Made by a program: the position numbers and the translations under genes. The notes below the pieces were generated by a model. The model saw only the letters and a program-made list of their open reading frames with translations. It was not told where the DNA came from and made no database searches. A stretch of 64,000 bases of DNA, taken from contig CM024759.1 of NCBI GenBank assembly GCA_014218235.1, positions 76,281,079-76,345,078 on the forward strand. The letters run 5' to 3'. Below are positions 22,694 through 35,420 of this stretch, piece after piece; within the stretch, counting starts at the first letter, position 1, and each line of letters starts with the position of its first letter. The DNA comes from Colocasia esculenta. Its lineage: Eukaryota > Streptophyta > Magnoliopsida > Alismatales > Araceae.

Positions 22694-23574
22694 CTGTAGC
22701 AACATGACTTAATTTCCAGCGGACAGCATATGAAAAGACTTTGATGACTGCATGCAACCACATTATGCAAACAAACATAAACTTCCTTCGCTGCAGCTTT
22801 TGCATATACTTTTCTAGCATGGCTACATTCCTCAAGGATAGATAAAATTTTGAAAATACCAAAATAGAATATTTAAGAAGCAAGCTCTAACTCTAAGAAC
22901 ATGAAAAGAAGGGGATCGGTCAAATTTCTTTTTATATCCTGATTTTGTTGTATGGGAACGACTAAATAAGTAAAACTGATTTCTTCTCAAGAGAACATGG
23001 AATGCAGAATCGGCCGATCCGGATCGGGATTGGCTGATTCCAGAACGGCCTGGGGGCGAAACCCCCTGGCTGCATAGACTGCATGCCAGATCAGCCGGAA
23101 TCAAGCTGAATTGGTTCGAATCGGACCAGATCGGCCAATCCAGAGCCGATCCAGTCAATTCCAGCTTTTAACTTTGAAATTCAAATGGATCCAGTGGGAA
23201 TCCGCCGGATTGACCTGTTATCAGACCGGATCAGCTGATTAAGGCTGATCCGGTTCTATTTGAACCGGATAAGAACCGGATCCCGGTATTAAAGGGGCAG
23301 ATCACCCTTTGGCTTCCTGTTTCGCAGGAAGCCAAAGTTGTTCCCTTCCCCATCCCACCCGAAGCCCCCCTTCTCCTCTCCTTCTCGGATTCTCCCCATC
23401 GCCAGCCGCCGCCGCCCCCGCCACCGCCGCCTTGCCATCTTCTTCTTCTCTTTCAAAGTATCAAAACTTGGCACCTCTCTAGTCTCTCCTCTTCTTTTTT
23501 TTTTCCTTTTGGAAGAATGATTTGAGTTGTGTGGGGGCTATGGGGCATGGGAATGGGAAAGGGATATTATTTAT

Positions 23575-24060
23575 GGTTTGTGAAAAATAGACAAAACCCC
23601 TATTTTTACCCTAATTAAGGTTTAAAAATTGGGGCTTTTATCTAATTAGTGCAATTAGATGCCAATTAAGTGTGTCAATCACTTAATTGATACAATTGCA
23701 GCATAATGGAAAAATGGGGGTCTTTAATTTCAGAAAATTAGATAAAACCCCAATTTTTACCCTAATTAAGGTTTAAACATTGAGGCTTTATCTAATTACT
23801 GAAATTAGATGTCAATTAAGTGTGTCAACCACTTAATTGATCCAATTACGGCATGATGTAAAAAAGGTGGTCTTTAATTTCTGGAAATTAGACAAAACCC
23901 CCAATTTTGCATAATTAGGATTTAAAATTAGGGCTTTTGTCTACCTAGTACAATTAGATGATAATTAAGTATGTGAATCACTTAATTGATCCAGTTATGG
24001 CATGATGTTAAAAAGGAGGTCTTTAATTTCGGGAAATTAGACAAATTTACAATTTTTTAG
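23575..24060. repeat. Three ~153-bp tandem repeats in the outer hAT
   Basis: Units start near 23581, 23737 and 23886, with a partial one at 24038. Each contains gaca/gata-aaacccc, ccctaattaaggttt, ctaatta, caattaagtgtgtcaa and cttaattgat. They lie just upstream of the BED-finger remnant, in the position of a 5' leader or first intron. A related ~150-bp triplet lies in the corresponding place of the inner hAT (36819-37262, opposite strand). Confidence 0.75.
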
Positions 24061-24093
24061 CTTATTAGTGTGTCTTTGCATTGTAGCATGATT

Positions 24094-25960
24094 ATGGCTA
24101 ACCAGGAAGGAGAGGGAGCTCCAGAGGCACCGATAGACATTGGATGGCTCATGGGTTTATGCTGATGCTGCCAAAAAGAGAGTGAGATGTTTATATTGTA
24201 ATGAACAAATGAATGGAGGCATTTATCGCCTTAAGTAGCACATTGCAGGCATTGGAGGAAATATGCAGAAACGCAATGCATACCCCCCCAGGAGATTGTA
24301 AAAAAGATAAGAGCATATATGCATGGGAGAAGCATACAAAAAGACATCTGGATTCAGCAGTAACAAGAGTTGCACGAAAAGATTTCTGGAAGGCATTCAA
24401 GGAAAACAACTATGCAAAGGAGGGATAAAGGGTCAAATGAGGGAAAGACCAATTTCTCTTGATGATTCTGATGAGGATGATGAAGAGAATCTGCCACAAG
24501 AGGAAAGGAATTCGGGTCGCATGTCATTAGAGTCGGTGTATGGCTAGAGAGGAACAAGAGTTGGGGAGAAGCATGAGCAGGGGAGAAGGATCAGGAGGAT
24601 CTTTTTTTGTGCAACTGAGTGGTGAACAATATTAGATTACAAGATTGGTCAAACAAATATACTCGCTAGGATTGCAATGCAACCAAAGTTCTTAGCCAGA
24701 CAACTTCGTCTAGCCACTGTTAGAGGAATTGCAATATTTTCTAACTAATCCATACAAAAGTGAAAAACAAATTAGCTGCCACGAGACTAGAGAAGTTGGT
24801 GTATTGTCATTACAACATGCCACTGAAGGTCAAGTGGATCGAAGAAAGGCAGAAAAGAATAGAGGCGAGGTTGATGAGCATGCGTGGCAGACCATAGCCA
24901 ACAGATACAACGAGGTTGCAGAAACAGCAGACACCGCCACTATTATTGACATTGATGATGATTTACTGGATGAGGAACACCGATTGAATGCATGGGTGGA
25001 GATATAAGCGGCACAGAATGTTCCTAAATTTGACCCTTGAGATCGCTTATGGGCAGAAGAAGACTTAGATGAAGTGGAGGTTCGAGATCTAGAGCTTAGA
25101 GGGCAGGAGGATCCACCTATTAGAGAGAGTGGGCAGCACTCTACTTCACAACCTGAGACAACTAGATGGCCTACAAGCAAACCAACGGTAAGAAGAGAGC
25201 TGCCACACAAAAAGACAAGAGACAAAGCAGCAAATAAAAATAAAATCTGACATATATGAGACAAAATAAGAGAGTTTTAACTTAGGTAGCCAGTGATGAT
25301 GATGAATGATGAGACCACCTGAGTCTGAGGCGCCACGGCCACCACTTGCTGCACTTGCACGAGCAGCACGATGACTAGTTCGTAGTGATGACTCGACACA
25401 GGATCCCAGTGATGATGATGATGATGGTGGTTGTGGGGCTACCGCTGGGGCCACAAGAGCAGGAGCTGGTCACGGAGACACAGGACATACCGCATTAGAA
25501 TTTTCGCTAGGTATAGGGCTTACTACAAGTTATACGCCAGAAACAGAAAACCAATGAGGTAGAGAAAAAGAACAAGGGGGATATGAAGGCCAACAACATC
25601 ATGCAGTCTATGATTAGCCACGTTGGGAGCCACATTATGGTTCAAGGTTTTCACTCCTTCATTTTAGTTTGAGCCTCCCACTTTACTATACTCAAATATT
25701 AGCAGTTCCCATCTTGGAGCAGAAAGAGAATGGACACCATGACCTGATACAGATACAACTGTAGCAACAAGTTCACATAAGCCACATAGAATTTGGTGCA
25801 AAGTGTCATCACAATTTGGCGAGAGCTCTAGCCAGTAGTATACACCAAGAGGGATTCAAAGAGGAATGCATGAGCTAACAAACTCCTTTGGTTATGGCTT
25901 TGAAGCTATGTATTGTAGACCAATGAAGCATATAGACATTTAAATGATGATGAGTCATCC
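24094..25960 (+). pseudogene. hAT transposase remnant (BED finger and tail)
   Basis: ATG at 24094 opens MANQEGEGAPEAPIDIGW. A one-base frameshift follows, then the BED zinc-finger segment RVRCLYCNEQMNGGIYRLK with a stop in place of the next residue before HIAGIGGN. Farther on are an acidic linker (DDSDEDDEENLPQEE near 24455-24500), the post-dimerisation segment (WQTIANRYNEV, DIDDDLLDEEHRLNAWVE, 24885-25005) and a tail with HQEGFKEECM near 25845-25875. DUF659 and most of the dimerisation domain are deleted. It belongs to the same family as the transposases at 18349 and 34138. Confidence 0.7.
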
Positions 25961-26599
25961 TGGCCTGGATGGCAATTTTAGATTTTTCTTTTTATAATGT
26001 AAACTTCAAAATTCAACATCAAGACTTGTTCATTTGATGTAAAACATTTCATATTTGATGTTTATCACAGTTATCATTCCTTTATAATATATTACACTTG
26101 ATGTCTAATGTATTCTCATGTAAACATGTATGGCAGGATTGGATCGGGAGCTGGATTGGACCCCGCCAATCCCAATCCGAGTCAGATCGAATAGATGGAT
26201 CCAGCCAATTCTCAAGGAATCTTGCCGATCCAGATTAGACAGATTAAAAATTAAGAAAAATTGTGGAAAATCAAAGGAAATCAGAAAAAATAACAGGAAA
26301 AATAAGAAAAAAATCACAAGGATTTTGAGAAACACATATAAAATTCATTGAATATAAACATAATGAAATTTAAATCTTATCATGGACATCTATCATTAAA
26401 TATAAACGTATGCCCATAGTACTCTGTCCCACTACTGGAACTGATATCTAGATTTTAAATATGGCAATTTAAGGGGACTAAAAATGGGTGGATAAGAAAA
26501 TCCATATCCCCAATCATGTCCTGCTTGTCTTTGTTGGCCTCTATATCTCCCATGTTATTATTGTGCATGCCCTTGGCTTCCATCTTGTTGATAGGGTGG

Positions 26600-27650
26600 T
26601 AATGAATAATCTTCATATCCTAAAAGGATACCCCCAAACCCATAACCTATTGCGGCTCCACCACCACCACCACCATCATCATCAGGTGATTGAGTGGAGT
26701 CATCACTCTGAATTGGTGTTTGTTTCGTAAGTAGCTTCTTCTACGGTGATAATGTTTTTGCTCTACTTCATATAATAGGGGTGGAGCCTCAGAAAATGTC
26801 TACCCAACATGTGGAACTATGTCCTCGTGTGTCTCCTCTAGAGACTCTTCTACTTCTTGTGATTTTCTTCTTGGTTCCTCTATTCTTCTTTCCTTGTAGG
26901 ACTTTGTTTTTGTCTTGCATTTGTCTTTCTTTCTTTTTGGGCCCAAAAGAGTGGCAGAACTTCTAAATTCTCGCTAAGATGAAGAAAATCTAATAGTCTC
27001 CTAAACTGTGGCAGATCTTCTTAATCCTGGCTTTGACCTCTCTTAGGAAGAGACGCAAGTGCAGGTGGTCCTTGAAAATCTACATCCCCTACGCATGCCC
27101 GAATCAGCCGATCATGGGGATCAAATTCAGGTACATCTCTCTCAGCTCTCGTGTCCACCCAAGCATGTAATGGGTTTTCTTCATGTAACAATTCATCCAC
27201 ATCTATCTCAAAAACTACTTCCTCAACTGTTCTGCCAGCCAGTTGCATGAACTACTTTCTTTCTAGTTTTTGCCTTTCTTCTTTTTGCTTTACCCTTAAG
27301 TGCATATTATAATGGCAATAGACCAACTTCTCTAGCCTTTCCACACCCAGTCTATTGCAAATTTTTGTGTGAATGAGGTTGAATATATTCCAATTTCTTT
27401 CGCATTGGCTAGAAGAAGTGGTTTGACTTAACACTCACACTGCAATATATGCTAAATGGCTCGTGCCAGCTTGCTTGTAATTTACTTGCATCCACCATTT
27501 AGTTGTTGCAATAAAACAGTCAACACTAATCAGTTTATAATGGTTAATGCCTAAATGGCTAAATTTTGATTTAGAGTTAATTCTCATGTTAATAACCTGG
27601 AGTGAGTCTTGAGACAGCACATCTTGTGTCATATTCTGAATAAGTCCCAA
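26600..27650 (-). pseudogene. hAT transposase C-terminus (dimerisation region)
   Basis: Minus-strand fragments read VDCFIATTKWWMQVNYKQAG (27650-27435), TSSSQCERNWNIFNLIHTKI and NRLGVERLEKLVYCHYNMHL (27434-27252). Then come EEVVFEIDVDELLHEENPL and HAWVDTRAERDVPEFDP (27248-27021), followed by an Asp- and Gly-rich tail. The SSSQCERNWxxFxxIH motif is the core of the hAT C-terminal dimerisation domain. The fragments are nearly contiguous and follow the normal order, separated by short frameshifts or stops. They continue the DUF659 fragment at 34138, now more than 6 kb away because of insertions. Confidence 0.8.
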
Positions 27651-28897
27651 GTTTCAAGTTTCAACCTAAATCTCTCCACCTACAACATTAAACATGAATA
27701 ACATATGTCAAATGAGTACATTACTCAATACATGGTTAATTATGATGAATTTAAAATGTTCTCTATTCTATGCTACCTCGGCCATTACATCTAATTTCTC
27801 ATTCATTGTCCTTGATAGGCAAGTAATGACGTTCATAGTGCCTCTCATCAGTTCTCCATCATTATGTACATTTTCTCTGTATTGAAATCTGGGGTTGAAA
27901 AAATACCCTGCATTTGGCACTATATAAGAATTTTTAGCATAGTTATCAACTTACCATAATCAGATTTATTTAAAAAAATTAATCATGAATTAAATACAAT
28001 AAATTATCAGCAACATGAAGATCATGGTGGGAGTCATCTCTCATCTCTTGTCAATGATGGCCCACCATCTTCTATACACTTTAGGATTCTTTTCAATCAA
28101 ATATTCCTTTGCTCTATCCATTGCCTCATACAATTATCTAATAGCATTTTTATCATCACCATCAACCATTCCGAGGACTTGTACTATAGGCTCTATTACT
28201 TTGTGGTAGCATAGTTGTCAAGGCGGACGCCTAGGTGGCACCTAAGCACCGCTTAAGCATTAAGGCGCTACCTTAGCCGCTTAAAAATGCCCTGCCTTTT
28301 TAAGAATAAAAAAGGCGCCCCAAGGCGCCGCTAAAGCGGCCAAGGCGCACGCCAGGCGCACTTGGGCGCGCTGTTGAACCCGAAAAATATCGGAGCTTAA
28401 ACAAACCCCGGGCGGCAAATACGCCCTGGGGGAACCGGGAACAAACTCCCGATCCCTCCCGCTTGGACGTCGGAAACAAAAGTCCGAGTACTCGCATCAA
28501 TCGAGGCCACCCGGAAGCGAGGGCCCGAGAAATTACCGACGGCGAGGCACGTACTCCGGGTGTCAACCCGTGTCCGAATGAGGTTCGAAGCCGCGCCGAG
28601 CCAAGAGTTCCGGAAGTTGGCACGTGCCTCCATAAAACGGGACAAACGCACGTGGTGCCGAGGGCACTAGCGTGCACGTGTGCACGTGCGCGGCACGGCC
28701 GTCAACCAACGACCAGGCCGGGAGGCCCACAGAGCTCCTCCCAATTTTCCTCCCGGAAAGTACAGTGACCTGAAATGAGAAGACCCCCTTAAATAGTGGT
28801 GGGCCAATAGGAAGCCCCAAGGGGGGCCGCCGTTCGACCCCCCCAGGGGGCGCCAGTTCGGCCCCCTGGCAGGGGGGCCGCGGTTCGGTCCCACAAG

Positions 28898-29190
28898 GGG
28901 GGGGGGGGGGGGGGGGGATCCCCCCTCCGCCGTTGGAGGGGCGCCGGTCAGGCCCCCCTGACCGGCGGACCCCCCCCTTCGCCAGCAGGAGGGGCGCCGG
29001 TCAGGCCCCCTGACCGGCGGACCCCCCTCCGCCAGCAGGAGGGGCGCCAGCCAGGCCCCCTGACCGGCGGACCCCCCTCCGCCAGCCAGGAGGGGCGCCG
29101 GTCAGGGCCCTGACCGCGGCCCCCCTTCTGCCAGCCAGAGAGGGCCGCCGGTTAGGCCCCTAACCGGCGCCCCCCTCCGCCAGTCGCGTG
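28898..29190. repeat. GC-rich tandem repeats with a poly-G run
   Basis: Starts with an uninterrupted G run of about 20 bases (near 28898-28917). About five ~55-bp units built on ccggtcaggccccctgaccg and ccccctccgccag follow. Each unit holds the dyad GGTCAG...CTGACC. Located upstream of the TATA-like site of the solo LTR. Exact run length is likely to be unreliable in sequencing. Confidence 0.75.
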
Positions 29191-29629
29191 GGCACCTCCA
29201 CCGGTTCGCCATCGGCCTCGACGCTCGCGCTCTGCCTCAACGCCCGTGCCGCCGAAGACCTCCGCCGGGGAGGGTACCCCCGCCGGTATGCCCCCCACAA
29301 ATCCTATAAATACGGGGGCATACCCCCATTAGCAAGCACGCCATTCGGCCTACGAAAACGCCATCTTGGCCTAAAAAAATCCCGAACGACTGCCACCTGT
29401 CGACTCCGCTTGGGCTAAAAATTGCAAAGTTGGAGCGTGATCCGTGCGCGAACTTAAATAGGCCGCACGTGCTGAGGAGAAGTCCTTGGCGCCCGTTGGT
29501 GTTCCTTCCTCAGCGTTCGGGCTGCATTGCGCCACGTCCGCGGGAAGACGCCACAGGTTGTCACACGACTCTCAGCGTTTGTATTTAAGTCTTCCGCCGT
29601 TGCCAAATGACGTGCGTCGAGGCAACGTT

Positions 29630-29950
29630 GTCCGACAGCGGCACAAACACCCTGTCGTAGACTTAAAAGGACAAATGGTCGGTAAATGCTCGGCGGAGGC
29701 ACAAACACCCGCCTCAGGCATCGAGGACCCGACAAGTTTGTAAACGTCCGACGGAGGCACAAACACCTCGTCGTGCACGTAAATACAAGTCGTACATCCT
29801 GTAAATACCGGACGGAGGCACAAACACCATGTCACGGACATTGATGTATCCCCCATACCGTGTAACGTCCAACGGAGGCACAAACACCCCGTCGTCGATA
29901 CTCATGTACACGAAATACTTGTATACACGCCCAGTGGAGGTACAAAACCC
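29630..29950. repeat. ~60-bp tandem repeats cggaggcacaaacacc
   Basis: Five to six units, each with cgg(a/c)ggcacaaacacc followed by a variable stretch and gtaaa, near 29635, 29694, 29752, 29812, 29873 and 29935. They lie downstream of the TATA-like site and so would be in the transcribed leader of the LTR. Minus-strand frames reading VFVPPS are repeat translations. Confidence 0.75.
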
Positions 29951-30599
29951 CATTACAAGGCCTAAATGTAAATGTCATAAATATAAATGACATGAGCTTG
30001 AATAAATTTGTGGAAATTTATCTGTCATCTGTCTTTCTTTAAATCTCGACATACGGTCTTTTAATAAACATTACGCATCCGAAGGTATTCGAGTGTTATA
30101 CTCGATGTAAATGAAACATCGACTTCGGTCGGTGAGGAACGGTCCAGTACACGACCACTCCAATCGCCCTGAACGCGAGCGCACGCGGAAAAAATGAAAT
30201 GAAATATTCAAGGGTGCCGGGTCTTTACCCGATACCCCTTGTAAAATAAATCTTTGTCTGTTTCTCGCAAACAGTCTGGCACGCCCGCAAAAGAAAGCGA
30301 AAAGAGATCAACGAACGGGAACCCTCCCGGGGCGACCAAAGTTCATTTTTCTCGACGCATAGAAATGAAAATGAAAGAAAAATGAAGAAAAAAAATCCGC
30401 GTTCCAACACGCGCCTAGACCTATTAGGGGTCCGCAATATCCCGCTTAGACAGCAGATCTGGGTCAGTTTTCAGGTATCTAATCCGACCCGTGGTAACCT
30501 TGCCGGGGGGCTGAGTCCAGCCCGATTTCAAGAAACATCTTATTTACCTGAATATCATTTAAGTAAATGTTAGTATTTGTAGTTTCATTTACTTAAGAT

Positions 30600-30769
30600 C
30601 AAGGTTCGCCGCATCGAGGAATCGGGGCGAATCGGGTTTTTCTTGATCCGCCACGATTCGCCAGAATCGGACCGATTCGCATGGGAATCGGGCGAATCGG
30701 GTTTCTCCTGATTCGCATCGATTCACCAGAATCGGACCGATTCGATTCGATCCGATGCACCAAACTATG
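30600..30769. mobile_element. 170-bp hAT MITE, TSD cttaagat
   Basis: Begins caaggttcgccgcatcg and ends gatgcaccaaactatg, flanked by the 8-bp duplication cttaagat (30592-30599 and 30770-30777). The interior is made of gaatcgg/ccgattcg repeats. It sits inside one arm of the fold-back repeat. The same MITE is present in the duplicated segment at about 32848-33017, where the left target copy has lost one base. Confidence 0.85.
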
Positions 30770-32847
30770 CTTAAGATATTACATGTAAATAAGAAAGTAC
30801 CCCCCATTTAAATCCAATAAAAATATCAAAAAAATTATATCACTTACAAATAAAAAGTCAACTCCCTCATCCAAGAAGAAAATCGTAATTTTGGTGATTC
30901 CATCCAAATAGCGTCTTTCTAATCCCTCATAATTTGGCTTAATTAAAAATTTCATAATTCAAATAAACCACATGGATATTAAATTTTTAAAATCCGGTGA
31001 AAAAAGTCAAACGTATATGTGACTTCTCTAAGGGATCCACTCCTACTGGCAGCACTCAGTTGTCTGAAACCTCTCAGGATTTGATCAAACCTAAAATATC
31101 ATCACTCAAACTCATGAGAATTGTCATTTTCTAGTTTCTTTTAAATTTTTAGACATATTGTGGGATTATGTAGTGGACTCATTTAATTTTACTTGTTTTA
31201 AGTGTATTAAGATATTGCACTTCTTCTTTTTATTTAACATATTTACATGTATGTGTATTTACTGTTTGTTTTGGAAATTATTTTTCTGTTGATAGGATGA
31301 TATTTGCACTTCTTGTTCTTATTTAGTGTGCTTTATTTATTTGACGATGTCATTAAGATTTTTTATGACTTTATGATATATAATGTGAGTTTGCTTACTT
31401 GTAATTTAATTTTTGTTGCTTTCATATAATTTTGACCTTTTTGTTGTGGCATTTTATTTTTTGGCAAGTTTTTTTTTTATACATAGCTATTATCTATATT
31501 TCTCAAGTTTATGTATTATTGTAATATATATCTGCCATATTATGATATGTCATTATCTTTATGTCTGTCATATTATGATATTTTTATTGAATTTTCATCA
31601 TCATATATATATTTAGAGACATAAATATCATGTAAGAGGGACACTTGAAAATAGCTCATACTTGGTTCCATCCTAAACGCCTAGGCACCGCTTAGGTGGG
31701 CGCCTAACTGCTTAGGTGATCCGAGACCACCACTACTCTTAGTCGCTTTGTTGCCTTGACAACTATGTGTGGTAGTAAGAAACTTTCTCCCAAAATCGTG
31801 TGTTGCCATCAAATCTTGTATTTAGAGACAAGCACATCTTTACTTTCAGCCTCAGAGTGTTTACATGTTCCAAAAATTGCTCAGAGTTGATCAACTAGCA
31901 TTGATGCCTATATTTAATGAGGCTCTCCAAAGAATAAAATTTGATGCAAATCTAGTGGGCCCAGCATGAAGATCCCGTCCATTGTGAATTGTCTTATCAT
32001 ATTCAAAATTTTTTTGTGACCATAAATAATGAAGTGATCATCTGAGCGTCATCAATGAGGCCATGAATATGTGGATCTCTGCTTATGTCCTCCATCATCA
32101 AATCCAAACAATGAGCTGCAAAAGAAACCCAATATAAATGTTCTCTTTTCTCCATCACAACTGCCAACAGCCTTGTAGCTCGCTTCGTTGTCAGTCACAA
32201 TTTGCCCACATTTTCTTCACCCACTTCCTCTACAACTTCATCCATTAGTCTAAACAAGTAATCCTGCATTTCTGATATTGTCAGAGGCATCCTCCCACAG
32301 ATTTAGGAAATGGTACTCCTCACAGCAATAAACAAAGAAAATTTAATCATAGATTTCTTTGTTGTCTCTGTCCACCCATCCCACATAATGGTACAACCAC
32401 GCTCTTGAAACATCGACTTCGGTCGGTGAGGAACGGTCCAGTACACGACCACTCCAATCGCCCTGAACGCGAGCACGCGGAACGGAAAAAATGAAATGAA
32501 ATATTCAAGGGTGCCGGGTCTTTACCCGATGGCACGCCCGCAAAAGAAAGCGAAAAGAGATCAACGAACGGGACCCTCCGGGGGCGACCAAAGTCATTTT
32601 TCTCGACGCATAGAAATGAAAAGAAAGAAAAATGAAGAAAAAAAATCCGCGTTCCAACACGCGCATAGACCTATTAGGGGTCCGCAATATCCGCTTAGAC
32701 AGCAGATCTGGGTCAGTTTTCAGGTATCTAATCCGACCCGTGGTAACCTTGCCGGGGGGCTGAGTCCAGCCCGATTTCAAGAAACATCTTATTTACCTGA
32801 ATATCATTTAAGTAAATGTTAGTATTGTAGTTTCATTTACTTAAGAC

Positions 32848-33017
32848 AAGGTTCGCCGCATCGAGGAATCGGGGCGAATCGGGTTTTTCTTGATCCGCCA
32901 CGATTCGCCAGAATCGGACCGATTCGCATGGGAATCGGGCGAATCGGGTTTCTCCTGATTCGCATCGATTCACCAGAAATCGGACCGATTCGATTCGATC
33001 CGATGCACCAAACTATG
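32848..33017. mobile_element. Second copy of the 170-bp hAT MITE
   Basis: This is the copy of the 30600-30769 MITE carried by the 2.3-kb duplication, not an independent insertion. Its context matches on both sides. Confidence 0.8.
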
Positions 33018-34137
33018 CTTAAGATATTACATGTAAATAAGAAAGTACCCCCCATTTAAATCCAATAAAAAATATCAAAAAAATTATATCACTTACAATA
33101 AAAAGTCAACTCCCTCATCCAAGAAGAAAATCGTAATTTGGTGATTCCATCCAAATAGCGTCTTTCTAATCCCTCATAATTTGGCTTAATTAAAAATTTC
33201 ATAATTCAAATAAAACCACATGGAATATTAAATTTTTAAAATCCGGTGAAAAAGTCAAACGTATATGTGACTTCTCTAAGGGATCCTCTCCTACTGGCAG
33301 CACTCAGTATGTCTGAAACCTCTCAGGATTTGATCAAACCTAAAATATCATCACTCAAACTCATGAGAATTGTCATTTTCTAGTTTCTTTTAAATTTTTA
33401 GACATATTGTGGATTATGTAGTGGACTCATTTAATTTTTACTTGTTTTAAGTGTATTAAGATATTGCACTTCTTATTTTTATTAACATATTTACATGTAT
33501 GTGTATTTACTGGTTTGTTTTGAAATTAGTTTTCTGTTGATAGGATGATATTTGCACTTCTTGTTCTTATTTAGTGTGCTTATTTATTTGAAGATGTCAA
33601 TTAAGATTTTTTATGACTTTATGATATATAATGTGAGTTTGCTTACTTGTATTTAATTTTTGTTGCTTTCATATAATTTTGACCTTTTGTTGTGGCATTA
33701 TTTTTTTTTGCAAGTTTTTTTTTATACATAGCTATTATCTATATTTCTAAGTTTATGTATTATTGGAATAATATATCTGCCATATTATGATATGTCATTA
33801 TCTTTATGTCTGTCATATATGATATTTTTTATTGAATTTTCATCATATATATATTTAGAGACATAAATATCATGTAAGAGGGACACTTGAAAATAGCTCA
33901 TACTTGGTTCCATCCTAAACGCCTAGGCACCGCTTAGGTGGGCGCCTAACTGCTTAGGTGATCCGAGACCACAACTACGTCTTAGTCGCTTTGTTGCCTT
34001 GACAACTATGTGTGGTAGTAAGAAACTTTCTCCCAAAATCGTGTGTTGCCAATCAAATCTTGTATTTAGAGAGCAACATCTTTACTTTCAGGCCTCAGAG
34101 TGTTTACATGTTCCAAAAATTGCTCAGAGTTGATCAA

Positions 34138-34846
34138 CTAGCATTGATGCCTATATTTAATGAGGCTCTCCAAAGAAATAAAATTTGATGCAAATCTAGT
34201 GGGCCCAGCATGAAGATCCCGTCCATCTGTGAATTGTCTTATCATATTCAAAATTTTGTTGTGACCATAAATAAATGAAGTGATCATCTGAGCGTCATCA
34301 ATGAGGCCATGAATATGTGGATCTCTGCTTATGTCCTCCATCATCAAATCCAAACAATGAGCTGCAAAAGAAACCCAATATAAATGTTCTCTTTTCTCCA
34401 TCAACAATCTGCCAACAGCCTTGTAGCTCGCTTCGTTGTCAGTCACAATTTGCACCACATTTTCTTCACCCACTTCCTCTACAACTTCATCCATTAGTCT
34501 AAACAAGTAATCTGCATTCTTGATATTGTCAGAGGCATCCACAGATTTTAGGAAAATGGTACTCTCACAGCAATAAACAAAGAAAATTAATCATAGATTT
34601 CTTTGTTGTCTCTGTCCACCCATCACACATAATGGTACAACCACGCTCTTTCCAAACATTTTTGAGGCTATTAACCCATGCTTTCAACTCATCATACTCC
34701 TCATCAAGCCCAACATCATAAATGTATTTGTGTTTGGAAGCCTTAAGACTAGGCCCAGCTTTTGCAATTGTATCCAACATAGTCTGAAAAATATAGGCTC
34801 TCTGTCGTATATGCCAACACACATGCGTGCAAAAACCATTTAACAA
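34138..34846 (-). pseudogene. hAT transposase DUF659 region
   Basis: Two minus-strand frames (34846-34565, 34542-34138) give the DUF659 section of the inner hAT: HKYIYDVGLDEEYDELKAWV, KERGCTIMCDGWTETTKKSM, then EENVVQIVTDNEASYKAVGR and LYWVSFAAHCLDLMMEDI, and RFASNFISLESLIKY. The normal TPCAAHCLDL is changed to VSFAAHCLDL. A frameshift near 34555 separates the frames. A worn copy of the 3' half lies at 31800-32400 because of the tandem duplication. Upstream (35347-34985) is an acidic linker with VDDDEDDDDPNLEL. Confidence 0.8.
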
Positions 34847-35232
34847 TTTGATTGCTCCCTTTGTTGGCTTTGAGTGGCTTTTACTCCTTTCAAGGCCTGC
34901 TTGATAGAAGGCTACTTTACAAATCTTGGTCTATACAAATATCTGTCCATAGAACCCCATGTAGAATCATGCACATCTAAGAATCTACCCCCCCACCACC
35001 CTAATGTAGTAGCAGCCCTGCGAAGTGCGAACTGATGTGCTCCTAGGGAGAGATCTCCTAGAGTCATCTCTAGGCAAATGTGACCCTGATGTTCCCATGC
35101 CCCTTCGTTTGTCCTCTTCTTCTACATAAGTATGTCGACTAGTAGGAGCAGTTGCAGTGAGCTCAAGATTAGGATCGTCATCATCCTCATCATCGTCAAC
35201 ATTGATTGGTAACCTATATTCTCTGTCTCTGT

Positions 35233-35420
35233 CATGGATGGCAGAGTCGGTCGGCTGGGTGAGTCGGACCCAGCCGCCCGACTCGGGTCGGATCCGTGGA
35301 TCCGGCCGACTCCAATGGAGTCTGGCGTCCGACCATGGATCAGCCAAGTTAAAGAATGTTAAAAAATTGGAAATAAATCCGAAAAAATCACAAAAAATCA
35401 GGAAAAATCAAAGAAAAATT
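35233..35420. mobile_element. Left terminus of a further hAT copy
   Basis: Begins catggatggcagagtcgg and continues with ggtcggatcc/gactcc-rich sequence, then an A-rich aaaatca tract. It matches the layout of the inner hAT left end at 26125 (catgtatggcaggattgg ... aaaatcaaagg). No right end or target duplication was paired with it, so it is probably truncated. It interrupts the inner hAT gene upstream of its DUF659 part. Confidence 0.55.

Larger units (their letters stand above)
28372..30409. repeat. Solo LTR of a Tat-like gypsy element
   Basis: A 2038-bp sequence begins tgttgaaccc and ends gttccaaca. It is flanked by a perfect 5-bp duplication cgcgc (28367-28371 and 30410-30414), with no internal region, so it is a solo LTR left by recombination. 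Its start (tgttgaaccc), the atgtaa..aacatcga motif and the ggcacgccc motif near its end resemble the LTR of the 20-kb gypsy element at 41992. A TATA-like tataaata lies at 29305-29312. It is much more GC-rich than its surroundings and contains two tandem arrays. Confidence 0.85.
28210..31767. mobile_element. hAT-like element, TIR catagttgtcaaggc, TSD tgtggtag
   Basis: The element begins catagttgtcaaggc and ends gccttgacaactatg, a perfect 15-bp inverted repeat. It is flanked by a perfect 8-bp duplication tgtggtag (28202-28209 and 31768-31775). The subterminal regions repeat gcctaggtggc/cacctaagcaccgctta and cgcctaggcaccgcttaggtg. No transposase of its own is visible. It splits the inner hAT transposase gene and contains a solo LTR, one arm of the fold-back family and a small hAT MITE. 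Confidence 0.88.
30112..34648. repeat. 2.3-kb direct tandem duplication
   Basis: The block 30112-32403 (solo-LTR tail, MITE, fold-back arm, right end of the 28210 element, and a piece of hAT transposase) is repeated as 32404-34648. The junction at 32402-32406 joins cgctctt directly to gaaacatcgac with a short microhomology. The second copy lacks about 90 bases near 32530. The copies differ by many single-base indels and few substitutions. Because the right copy includes the tgtggtag flank and the hAT gene, the duplication post-dates the nested insertions. It could be real or a false duplication from unpolished reads. Confidence 0.85.

Noticed and set aside
28300..28894. Overlapping GC-rich frames on both strands
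   Set aside because: High GC removes stops inside the solo LTR; no recognisable motif.
29454..29953. Minus-strand frames with VFVPPS repeats
   Set aside because: Translations of the ~60-bp cggaggcacaaacacc array.
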